64,000 bases of DNA. Source: Diaphorobacter limosus. GTDB lineage: Bacteria; Pseudomonadota; Gammaproteobacteria; Burkholderiales; Burkholderiaceae_C. How positions within the stretch are numbered: position 1 is the first letter of the stretch; every line of letters begins with the position of its first letter. Shown here one piece after another: positions 56,883-64,000 of the stretch. Location: contig NZ_CP136921.1 of the NCBI RefSeq assembly GCF_033100095.1, positions 32,501 to 96,500 of the forward strand, in the 5' to 3' direction. Position numbers and translations under genes: made by a program. The notes beneath the pieces were generated by a model. It was not told the DNA's origin. It saw only the letters and a program-made list of their open reading frames with translations, and made no database searches.

Positions 56883-59800
56883 CTAGCGCGGCTTGCGCAT
56901 CAACACATATACAGCGGGAATCACGAACAAGGACAGCAATGGTGCCGTCACCATGCCTCCGAGCATAGGCGCCGCAATGCGGCTCATGACCTCCGAGCCC
57001 GTGCCACTACTCCAGACGATGGGCACCAGGCCCGCCAGGATGACCGCTACGGTCATGGCCTTGGGTCGCACGCGCAGCACGGCGCCTTCCCGAATCGCGT
57101 CCAGCAGTTCTGGCAGCGTCGGCCTGCGGCCATCAGGGCAGCGTTCCTCCAGGGCGTGCTTCAGATAAATAAGCATGACCACGCCGAACTCCGCCGCTAC
57201 ACCCGCCAGCGCGATGAACCCGACCCCTGTGGCGATGGACAGGTTGTAGTTCAGCAGATACAGGAACCAGATACCCCCTGTGAGAGCAAACGGTAAGGTG
57301 GCCATGATCAAGCTCGCCTCGTCCACGCGCCCGAAGGTCAGGTACAGCAGGATGAAGATGATCAATAAGGTGGCCGGCACCACGACCTTCAGGCGCGCAT
57401 TGGCCCGCTCCATGTACTCAAACTGCCCAGAGTAGGCAATGCTCACCCCCGGCTCCAGTTTCACCTGACGGCTGATCGCATCGCGCAGCTCGTTAGCCAC
57501 CGAGGCCAGGTCGCGCCCGCGCACGTCAACGTACACCCAGCCGGACGGGCGCGCGTTCTCGCTCTTGAGCATGGGCGGGCCATCGGTGATGGCGATGCGC
57601 GCCACCGTGCCCAGCGTGATCTGTTGCCCCATGGGGGTGAAGATGGGCAGTTGCTTCAGCCTTTCCGGTGAATCCCTCCATTCACGCGCGTATCGCAGAT
57701 TGATCGGGAAGCGCGCCAGCCCCTCCACGGTCTCCGACACGTTTTCGCCACCGACGGCACCGGCGACGACCGCCTGGACATCGGCCACGTTCAGCCCATA
57801 GCGCCCCGCCGCCACGCGGTCGATCTGCACGTCCACATACCGGCCGCCGGTCAGCCGCTCCGCCAACGATGACGACACGCCTGGAATGCCCTTCGCGACC
57901 TGCTCCACCTCTGCCGCGATGCGATCGATCACATGCAGGTCGTTGCCCGTCACCTTGACGCCGATCGGACTCTTGATGCCGGTAGCCAACATGTCGATGC
58001 GGTTGCGGATCGGCGGAATCCAGATGTTGGACAGGCCGGGGATTTTCACCGCCTGATCCAGCTCCTCGATGAGCTTCTCGGGCGTCATGCCGGCGCGCCA
58101 TTGCTCTCGGGGCTTGAGCTTCACCGAGGTCTCGAACATCTCCAGCGGCGCGGGGTCGGTCGCGGTTTCCGCACGACCCGCCTTGCCGAACACGGTTTCG
58201 ACCTCGGGCACCGTCTTGATCATGCGGTTGCTGAGCTGCAGCAGCTCCGTGGCGCGTTGCGCCGACAGCCCCGGCAAGGCCGAGGGCATATAGAGCAGAT
58301 CCCCCTCATCCAGCCGGGGCAGGAATTCGCCACCAAGCCGGGCCAGCGGCCAGGCCGTGGTCGCCAGCGCCAGCACCGCGATCAGCAAGGTTGCCTTGGG
58401 CCAGCGCAGCACCCATTCCAGGCTGGGCCGGTACACCGCAATCAGCATGCGGGTGATGGGATTCTTCTGCTCGTCGGGAATGCGTCCGCGAATCCAGTAG
58501 CCCATGAGCACCGGGATCAGCGTCACGGACAGGCCCGCCGCCGCCGCCATGGCGTAGGTCTTGGTGAACGCCAGCGGCCCGAACAGGCGTCCCTCCTGGG
58601 CTTCGAGGGTAAAGACGGGGATGAAGGACAAGGTAATGATGAGCAGCGAGAAGAACAGCGCCGGACCGACTTCCTCCGCGGCCCGCGTGATCACCTCCCA
58701 GCGTTCCTTGCCTTGCAGCCGCTGATCCGGATGCGCGTGTTGCCAGGCTTCCAGCTTCTTGTGCGCGTTCTCGATCATGACCACGGCCGCATCCACCATC
58801 GCGCCTATGGCGATGGCGATGCCGCCCAGCGACATGATGTTGGCATTGATCCCCTGGTAGCGCATGATGAGGAAGGCCATCATCACCCCCAGCGGCAACG
58901 AAATGATGGCCACCAGCGCCGAGCGCAGGTGCCACAGGAACAGCACGCAGACCAGCGCCACCACCAGAAACTCCTCCCCTAGCTTGATGGTGAGGTTGCG
59001 GATGGCGCGCTCGATGAGGGCACTGCGGTCGTAGGTGGTGACGATCTCCACCCCCTGCGGCAGGCTGGCCTGCAGCTCGCCCAGCTTGGCCTTGACGGCG
59101 GCAATCGTCTCCTGGGCATTCTTGCCCGAACGCAGGATGACCACGCCGCCGGCGACCTCGCCCTCGCCATCGAGTTCGGCGATGCCGCGCCGCATCTCCG
59201 GCCCGATCTGTAGCGTGGCCACGTCGCCCAGGCGCACCGGCACACCGCCGCGCGCCACCAGCGGTACTGCACGGAAATCATCCAGGGTTTTCAGATAGCC
59301 GCTGGCGCGCACCATGTATTCGGCCCCCGCCAGCTCCAGCACCGAGCCGCCAGTTTCCTGATTGGCGGCCACCAGCGCCGCGCGCACCTGCTCCTGGCTC
59401 AGTCCGTAGGAGGCGAGCTTGACCGGGTCGAGCACAACCTGGTACTGCTTGACCATGCCGCCCACCGAGGCTACCTCTGCCACATTGGGCAGGCTCTTGA
59501 GCTCGAACTTCAGAAACCAGTCCTGCAGCGCGCGCAACTGCGCCAGATCGTTCTTGCCCGTGCGGTCCACCAGTGCGTACTGGAAGATCCAGCCCACCCC
59601 CGTGGCATCCGGCCCCAGGGCCGGCTTGGCTGTGGCCGGCAGGCGTCCCTGAACCTGGTTCAGGTACTCCAGCACCCGCGAGCGCGCCCAGTACAGGTCA
59701 GTGCCATCTTCGAACAGGACATAGACGAACGAGTCCCCGAAAAACGAAAAGCCGCGCACCGTCTTGGCCCCCGGCACCGACAGCATGGTCGTGGCCAGGG

Positions 59801-60002
59801 GATAGGTGACCTGGTTTTCCACGATCTGCGGCGCCTGGCCGGGGTAGCTGGTACGGATGATGACCTGCACGTCGGACAGGTCCGGCAAGGCATCCACGGG
59901 CGTGCTGCGCACGCCCCACACCCCCCAGGCCGTAAGCATGGCCGTGGCCAGCAGCACCAGAAAGCGGTTCGCCACCGACCAGCGGATCAATTTGGCAATC
60001 AT
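56883..60002 (-). CDS. cusA: Cu(I)/Ag(I) RND efflux pump CusA
   Basis: A 1039-aa heavy-metal RND permease with 12 membrane helices. Helix 4 carries [19 protein letters not shown], the proton-relay motif of HME-RND pumps. The three methionines that bind Cu(I)/Ag(I) in E. coli CusA appear to be kept: [26 protein letters not shown] and [15 protein letters not shown], so monovalent copper/silver rather than zinc/cobalt is favoured. Start [10 protein letters not shown] at 60002 overlaps the cusB stop. It ends 25 bases before the traR start codon. Confidence 0.93.
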   Translation of the reverse strand: MIAKLIRWSVANRFLVLLATAMLTAWGVWGVRSTPVDALPDLSDVQVIIRTSYPGQAPQIVENQVTYPLATTMLSVPGAKTVRGFSFFGDSFVYVLFEDGTDLYWARSRVLEYLNQVQGRLPATAKPALGPDATGVGWIFQYALVDRTGKNDLAQLRALQDWFLKFELKSLPNVAEVASVGGMVKQYQVVLDPVKLASYGLSQEQVRAALVAANQETGGSVLELAGAEYMVRASGYLKTLDDFRAVPLVARGGVPVRLGDVATLQIGPEMRRGIAELDGEGEVAGGVVILRSGKNAQETIAAVKAKLGELQASLPQGVEIVTTYDRSALIERAIRNLTIKLGEEFLVVALVCVLFLWHLRSALVAIISLPLGVMMAFLIMRYQGINANIMSLGGIAIAIGAMVDAAVVMIENAHKKLEAWQHAHPDQRLQGKERWEVITRAAEEVGPALFFSLLIITLSFIPVFTLEAQEGRLFGPLAFTKTYAMAAAAGLSVTLIPVLMGYWIRGRIPDEQKNPITRMLIAVYRPSLEWVLRWPKATLLIAVLALATTAWPLARLGGEFLPRLDEGDLLYMPSALPGLSAQRATELLQLSNRMIKTVPEVETVFGKAGRAETATDPAPLEMFETSVKLKPREQWRAGMTPEKLIEELDQAVKIPGLSNIWIPPIRNRIDMLATGIKSPIGVKVTGNDLHVIDRIAAEVEQVAKGIPGVSSSLAERLTGGRYVDVQIDRVAAGRYGLNVADVQAVVAGAVGGENVSETVEGLARFPINLRYAREWRDSPERLKQLPIFTPMGQQITLGTVARIAITDGPPMLKSENARPSGWVYVDVRGRDLASVANELRDAISRQVKLEPGVSIAYSGQFEYMERANARLKVVVPATLLIIFILLYLTFGRVDEASLIMATLPFALTGGIWFLYLLNYNLSIATGVGFIALAGVAAEFGVVMLIYLKHALEERCPDGRRPTLPELLDAIREGAVLRVRPKAMTVAVILAGLVPIVWSSGTGSEVMSRIAAPMLGGMVTAPLLSLFVIPAVYVLMRKPR

Positions 60003-61480
60003 GGCTTGATCCCTTCGATGGCGGTGATCACGTAGTCCTCTCCCTGCTTGGAGAAGGTGAAGCGCACCTGTTGCTTGGGTGCCAGGCCTGCGGCGAGGCG
60101 GGGGTCGGCCAGCTTGAAGCCCATGGTCATGGCGGGCCACTTGAGGGCGGGGATGGCGTCATGCGCCAGCGTCAGCTCGGCAGTGGAGACTTCTTCCACC
60201 ACACCGCGCACCGTGTAGGCCGGGGCCGCGCCATGCGCCCCATGCTCCGGCGTCGCCCCCGGCGCTGCGGGCAACAGGCCGCGCAGGCTGGCCTCGGAGT
60301 CGATCAGGAACTGTGCCGAGGCCACCACCTGCTGCCCCGCCTCCAGTCCACCTTGCACCACGAGTTGGTCGCCGATCTCCGCCCCCAGCTGCACCTCCAC
60401 GGGGTGGAATTTGCCAGGGCCATCGACCACATAGGCCAGGGCGCGCTTGCCGGTGCGGATGACGGCTTCGCTGGGAACCAGCAGTGCGGGCTGCTCGCGG
60501 CCCTTGAGCGTTATCTGGCCGGACATGCCGGCCTTCAGGCGCTGGCCGGGGTTGGCCAGTTCCAGCCGCACGCGCACCGTGCGCGTGTCGCTGTTGGCCT
60601 GCGGCAGGATGCTCACGATGCGCGCCCGCAGCACCTCGCCGGGAAACGCCGCCAGGCGCACCTGGGCTTCTTGCCCCAGTTGCAGCGGGCCGCTTTGCGC
60701 CTCGGGTACTGCGGCCTCGATCCAGACGGTGCCCAGGCCATTCACGCGCGCCAGGCTTGCGCCCGCAGAGATAGTCATGCCCTGGCGCACCATGAGCTCG
60801 GCCACCAGCCCGCCCTGGGGCGTGGTCACGGTGTAGACGCCCCTGGGCTCGCCCGTGCGCTCCACCTGGGCCACCAGGGCCTGCGGCATGCCCAGCAGCA
60901 GCAGCCTTTGCCGGGCGGCCGCCGTCAGCGACTCATCCTTGAGCGCACGCACCGCCAGAAATTCGCGCTGCGCCGCCACCCATTCCGGCAGCAGCAGATC
61001 CGCCAGCGGCGCGCCGGCCGCGATCACATCGCCCGGCGCGCGCGCATAGACCCGCTCCACAAAGCCGGCGGAGCGCGCCTGCACGATGCTGACATCGCGG
61101 TCGTTGAGCAGCACCGTTCCCACCGCGTCCACATCGGAGCCTATGGCGCGCTGCACCACCTCGGCCGTGCGCAGACCCAGCGCCTGCACGGTCTGGGCCG
61201 ATACGCTCAGGCCCACGCTGTCCTGGGCATCCTCGTCGGCATACTTGGGTACCAGATCCATGTCCATGAAAGGAGACTTGCCGGGCTTGTCGAACTTCTG
61301 CGTCGGCGACATGGGGTCGTACCAGTACAGCACCTTGCGCTCGGCCGCCGCGCCGGCTTGGGGCGCTGCTCCGTCCACAGCATGTGTGCTGCTGCGCCAT
61401 TGGGACAGGCCCCAACCCGCGGCCACGCCGATGGCGATCAGCGTCAGGCCCGCGAGCGATTTTTTCAGAGAGTTGTTCAT
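59999..61480 (-). CDS. cusB: CusB adaptor fused to a CusF-like domain
   Basis: A 493-aa periplasmic adaptor. One N-terminal membrane anchor (about 8-26), a heavy-metal-binding segment ([31 protein letters not shown], about 51-81), the adaptor domains ([53 protein letters not shown]), and a C-terminal CusF-like domain (about 423-493). The latter has the metal ligands in the pattern H-x8-W-x2-M-x-M ([17 protein letters not shown]), so a chaperone is built into the adaptor. It lies between cusC (14-base gap) and cusA (overlap). Confidence 0.93.
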   Translation of the reverse strand: MNNSLKKSLAGLTLIAIGVAAGWGLSQWRSSTHAVDGAAPQAGAAAERKVLYWYDPMSPTQKFDKPGKSPFMDMDLVPKYADEDAQDSVGLSVSAQTVQALGLRTAEVVQRAIGSDVDAVGTVLLNDRDVSIVQARSAGFVERVYARAPGDVIAAGAPLADLLLPEWVAAQREFLAVRALKDESLTAAARQRLLLLGMPQALVAQVERTGEPRGVYTVTTPQGGLVAELMVRQGMTISAGASLARVNGLGTVWIEAAVPEAQSGPLQLGQEAQVRLAAFPGEVLRARIVSILPQANSDTRTVRVRLELANPGQRLKAGMSGQITLKGREQPALLVPSEAVIRTGKRALAYVVDGPGKFHPVEVQLGAEIGDQLVVQGGLEAGQQVVASAQFLIDSEASLRGLLPAAPGATPEHGAHGAAPAYTVRGVVEEVSTAELTLAHDAIPALKWPAMTMGFKLADPRLAAGLAPKQQVRFTFSKQGEDYVITAIEGIKP

Positions 61481-61494
61481 GGTTGTGAGATCCG

Positions 61495-62811
61495 TTAATC
61501 AGCGATCAGGCTGTTCAGGCGCGTCGTCACGCCGTCGCGCTGGGCTTGCAGGTCGATCAGGCGCAGGCGCGTCTCCAGCACCTGAGCGCGGGCGCCGAGC
61601 ACGGCGCCCAGGTCGCCCTTGGCGGCCCGGTAGTTGCCCAGCGCGAGCTCCGCTCGCCCCTGCGCCAACTGCAGCCCGGTGGACTTGAGGCGCTCGATCT
61701 GGCTGTCCAGGGCCTGCAATTCGGCCGCGCTGTCGTCAAGCTCCTGCAAATGCCGCCGCGCCACGTCTTCCTGCTCGGCTTCCAGGCGCTCCAGCTCGCG
61801 CTGCTTGGCCTGGATCATCGGGGTCTGGCGTCGATCCTTTTGCCATGGCAGATCGAACGTCACCTGGAACGACACCATGTCGCCCCATCGACGATCGCGT
61901 CGGCTATAGGCAATTTCCCAGGACCAGTCGCCACGCGATTCCGACTGCGCCTCGTGGGATTCCGCCCGTGCCATGCTTTGCATGGTCGGGTACAGCGCCA
62001 GCTCGGCGTGGCTGGATAGCTCGGCGCGCAACTGCGCAACGGGATGGATGAGCGGTCCGGTGCCGCCCTGTAGCGATTCGTCGGCGCGCGGCCCGACCCA
62101 GCGCCGCAGCATGGCTCGCGCCTTGGACCGGTCGCGTTGCAGGTCGTCGCGCCGGTCCGACAGCGCCAGCGCCTCCTGCTGCGCGGCCAGCAGGTCGCCT
62201 GCCTGGGCCGATCCGCCCGCCACCCGCGCGGGCAGGCTGTCTTGCAGGCGCTGGTTCTCCGCCAGCAGCTCCGTCAGCAACTGTTCCCGCTGCTCGACTG
62301 CCTGCGCGGCGATCCAGGCCAGACCGAGTTCCTGCCGTATCTGCAGGCGCTGCAGCACCAGCGCCGCGCGTTCGCGTTCCACGCGCGCCTGGGCGCTGGC
62401 CACCTTGGCCGCGCGCTTGGCCTGATTGGGAACCTCCTGCATCAGGGCCAGGCGCTGCCCGGTCATGGACTCGCGCGTCAGGCTCCAGCGGTCCATGCCG
62501 CTGATGGGGAGGTTTTCAAGACCGACGGAGAGCTTGGGATCGGGTAGCGTGCCGGCGGCCTTCTGCGCGGACTCGACCGCGTCGATCTGCAATCGCTGCG
62601 CGGAAACCCGCGGGCTTTGCTGTTCAGCGATTTCTCGTGCTTCGGCAAAGCTGAGCGCGTAGGTCCGGCTGGCGGCGAACATGCTGCCAGCCAGGGCAAT
62701 GCTCAAGATGCTCAGTCGATGTATCCATGTGCGGCGCGGGATCGCACGCAATACGCCATGTCCAGGCGCGGGGCGACGCTCGCCGGGAGCGCCGGAGGAA
62801 GAAATAAGCAT
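61495..62811 (-). CDS. cusC: CusC-like outer-membrane efflux protein (TolC family)
   Basis: A 438-aa outer-membrane factor. N-terminal export region (about 28-54), then TolC-like repeats with long coiled coils (LRQELGLAWIAAQAVEQREQLLTELLAENQRL; ELERLEAEQEDVARRHLQELDD). Sequence features such as FAEAREIAEQQSPRVSAQRLQIDAVE and VPNQAKRAAKVASAQARVERERAALV fit the heavy-metal CzcC/CusC group. GAGGACC precedes the ATG at 62811. It completes the CusCBA tripartite pump. Confidence 0.88.
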   Translation of the reverse strand: MLISSSGAPGERRPAPGHGVLRAIPRRTWIHRLSILSIALAGSMFAASRTYALSFAEAREIAEQQSPRVSAQRLQIDAVESAQKAAGTLPDPKLSVGLENLPISGMDRWSLTRESMTGQRLALMQEVPNQAKRAAKVASAQARVERERAALVLQRLQIRQELGLAWIAAQAVEQREQLLTELLAENQRLQDSLPARVAGGSAQAGDLLAAQQEALALSDRRDDLQRDRSKARAMLRRWVGPRADESLQGGTGPLIHPVAQLRAELSSHAELALYPTMQSMARAESHEAQSESRGDWSWEIAYSRRDRRWGDMVSFQVTFDLPWQKDRRQTPMIQAKQRELERLEAEQEDVARRHLQELDDSAAELQALDSQIERLKSTGLQLAQGRAELALGNYRAAKGDLGAVLGARAQVLETRLRLIDLQAQRDGVTTRLNSLIAD

Positions 62812-62886
62812 GATGGTCCTCGAAATTGATAGCCACGAAGTCACGTGTTCTGCCGTGCCAATGCACGACGGGCACGACCTGGTGTG

Positions 62887-63345
62887 TCAATTGCGCAGGA
62901 CTTGGAAAGTGAGATAGAGGGGGAGAGAGCCCGTTCGGTGGTCGAGCCACGCTGGGTCAAACCTGGCGCCGGTCGATGATTGCGGGTCGGGCACCACGGG
63001 AAGCAGGTAGGCAATCCAGACCGCATGGGCCGCCGCAATAGATGGAACGTCCAGCCCTTGCGGAGACGGCGCGGGCTTGCCGTCACCGCTGCAATGGGCA
63101 CGGCATAACTGCGGAGACTCGTCGTCCATCGTCCCTGGCATGGCATGGCAGTCCGGCATGGCGGACATGCCGGCGGCTTCGTCCATGGCCATGCCCGCCA
63201 TCTGCATCGATGCCGCGTGCGTATCCGCATCCAGCTTGGGGCAGGCATACATCGCCAGCGCCATCTGCGAGAACAACAAGGTCACGATGAGGCCGCCGAC
63301 GATTCGGCGGCCCCATTGTGTGACGATGCGTCGGATGGAAACCAT
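62887..63345 (-). CDS. exported Met/His/Cys-rich protein of the copper cassette
   Basis: A 152-aa protein with one N-terminal membrane or signal helix (IVGGLIVTLLFSQMALAMYA, about 16-35). The following stretch is rich in possible soft-metal ligands: CPKLDADTHAASMQMAGMAMDEAAGM, MPDCHAMPG and CRAHC. The C-terminal part is hydrophobic (AHAVWIAYLLPVV). It sits between the P-type ATPase block and cusC. Probably a periplasmic copper/silver binder; resembles CopL/DUF2946-type proteins, not firmly. Start MVSIRRIVTQW chosen at 63345. Confidence 0.62.
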   Translation of the reverse strand: MVSIRRIVTQWGRRIVGGLIVTLLFSQMALAMYACPKLDADTHAASMQMAGMAMDEAAGMSAMPDCHAMPGTMDDESPQLCRAHCSGDGKPAPSPQGLDVPSIAAAHAVWIAYLLPVVPDPQSSTGARFDPAWLDHRTGSLPLYLTFQVLRN

Positions 63346-63467
63346 GGTGGGATGTTCGCTGTGCTGGATGTGTGACAACTTGCCGCGGATCAGAGAGCCG
63401 TCCCAGGAAAGAAGTGCCACCATGGCTCATCTACCCGCGTGACAGCCCAGTCACCGCGCATGCGAGG

Positions 63468-63728
63468 TCACCGAGACCCTGGATTCATTTCACCGGAATC
63501 CAACTTGTCGGCGCGTTTCGATCTCGGCCACTCCGAGAACGCAAGCACGTACAGTGCGATCAGGTTGACCATGGGGACGATCATCAGCAGGCCGAGCCAG
63601 CCGGAAAAGCCCGCCTTGGCAAAGATCTTCCAAAACGGCAGCACGATCACCACCGCACCCAGCAGCATCATCAGCCAGTGGGCGCCAAACCACCACGCCA
63701 TGTCGTTCATATACATTCCGTTCATCAT
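63468..63728 (-). CDS. small inner-membrane protein of the copper cassette
   Basis: An 86-aa protein with two membrane helices (about 11-32 and 41-63) and a Met/His-rich N-terminus (MMNGMYMNDMAWWFGAHW). A strong AGGAG lies 8 bases before the ATG at 63728. It lies 35 bases after the P-type ATPase gene. The function is unknown; copper context suggests a role near that transporter. Confidence 0.62.
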   Translation of the reverse strand: MMNGMYMNDMAWWFGAHWLMMLLGAVVIVLPFWKIFAKAGFSGWLGLLMIVPMVNLIALYVLAFSEWPRSKRADKLDSGEMNPGSR

Positions 63729-63763
63729 GATCGATCTCCTTTCTTTGATTGTCTCGATGCGGG

Positions 63764-64000
63764 TTAGCCTCGTGCGCGCCGCAGCCGCAGCGCGTTGAAG
63801 ATGACGGAGGCCGAGCTCAGGCTCATGGCCAGTGCTGCAATCAATGGAGACAGCAACCAGCCCGTGATGGGATAAAGCACGCCGGCGGCGATGGGCACGC
63901 CGATACCGTTGTAAACGAAGGCGAACAACAGGTTCTGGCGCATGTTGCGCACGGTGTCGATGGAGATGTCGCGCGCGGCTGCGATGCCGCGCAGATCGCC
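63764..64000 (-). CDS. copper-type P1B ATPase, C-terminal end, cut by window edge
   Basis: The visible 78 residues begin [31 protein letters not shown] and end with a terminal membrane helix [17 protein letters not shown]. This end matches Cu(I)/Ag(I)-exporting P1B-1 ATPases (CopA/SilP), in which the last helix carries the MxxSS metal-site residues. The catalytic domains lie beyond the edge. Confidence 0.88.
   Translation of the reverse strand, partial: GDLRGIAAARDISIDTVRNMRQNLLFAFVYNGIGVPIAAGVLYPITGWLLSPLIAALAMSLSSASVIFNALRLRRARG

Overview
The window reads as a chromosomal segment of a high-GC betaproteobacterium of the Comamonadaceae (Acidovorax / Alicycliphilus / Diaphorobacter / Comamonas type). 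The clues are the rRNA operon order, the tig-clpP-clpX-lon cluster behind tRNA-Leu, the glnA-ntrB-ntrC block, and imperfect AGCGCTT hairpin repeats that I know from this family. The family is inferred from gene content and protein character, not from a search.

Layout. 1-3670: end of an rrn operon (tRNA-Ile 3' part, tRNA-Ala, 23S, 5S, terminator). 3696-13927: housekeeping genes and a nitrogen-control block: rsuA-like, beta-propeller, polysaccharide deacetylase, sterol-desaturase-like, EI24 protein, CinA-N protein, glnA, a small exported protein, ntrB, ntrC. glnA has a sigma-54 promoter and a textbook NtrC site that lies inside the upstream coding region. 14000-16990 (minus): xth, then a DsrE / small membrane protein / sulfide:quinone oxidoreductase-like operon behind a 14-bp palindrome. 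17275-21146: lipA, a small gene, folA, an EF-G paralogue. 21384-24999: accessory block between the EF-G paralogue and thyA, with a MntA/HEPN pair damaged by a compensated double frameshift and an IS1595-type insertion, a TumE/TumA-type toxin-antitoxin pair, a broken fic gene and an unknown gene. 25025-31315: thyA, FAD-linked oxidase, DUF2069, YihY, DUF2868-like genes. 31318-35304 (minus): hpnE-hpnD-UbiA-hpnC squalene pathway cluster. 35396-39736: RND efflux pair. 39843-45957: tRNA-Leu(TAG), tig, clpP, clpX, lon. 46055-47146: tRNA cluster Gly-Cys-Gly, a truncated tRNA-Leu(TAA), and an intact tRNA-Leu(TAA) interrupted by a 227-nt group I intron. 47165-64000 (minus): one end of a Tn4371-like integrative conjugative element (DUF2274, trbI, G, F, L, trbB-trbJ chimera, copG, traG, eexN, traR) followed by a Cu(I)/Ag(I) resistance cassette (cusA, cusB-cusF fusion, cusC, Met/His-rich protein, small membrane protein, P-type ATPase running off the edge).

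Main points of interest. (1) The split tRNA-Leu(TAA) has an Azoarcus-like group I intron, sits beside a dead intronless copy and lies directly at the conjugative-element boundary. (2) An in-frame deletion fused the N-terminal half of the TrbB ATPase to the C-terminal part of TrbJ and removed trbC, trbD and trbE; the element's regulator traR has a stop at codon 2. The conjugation machinery is therefore probably dead while the copper cassette is kept. (3) The HEPN toxin gene shows stepwise decay beside an intact MntA gene. (4) The NtrC enhancer for glnA lies in coding DNA. (5) A dispersed hairpin repeat appears to encode part of a signal peptide.
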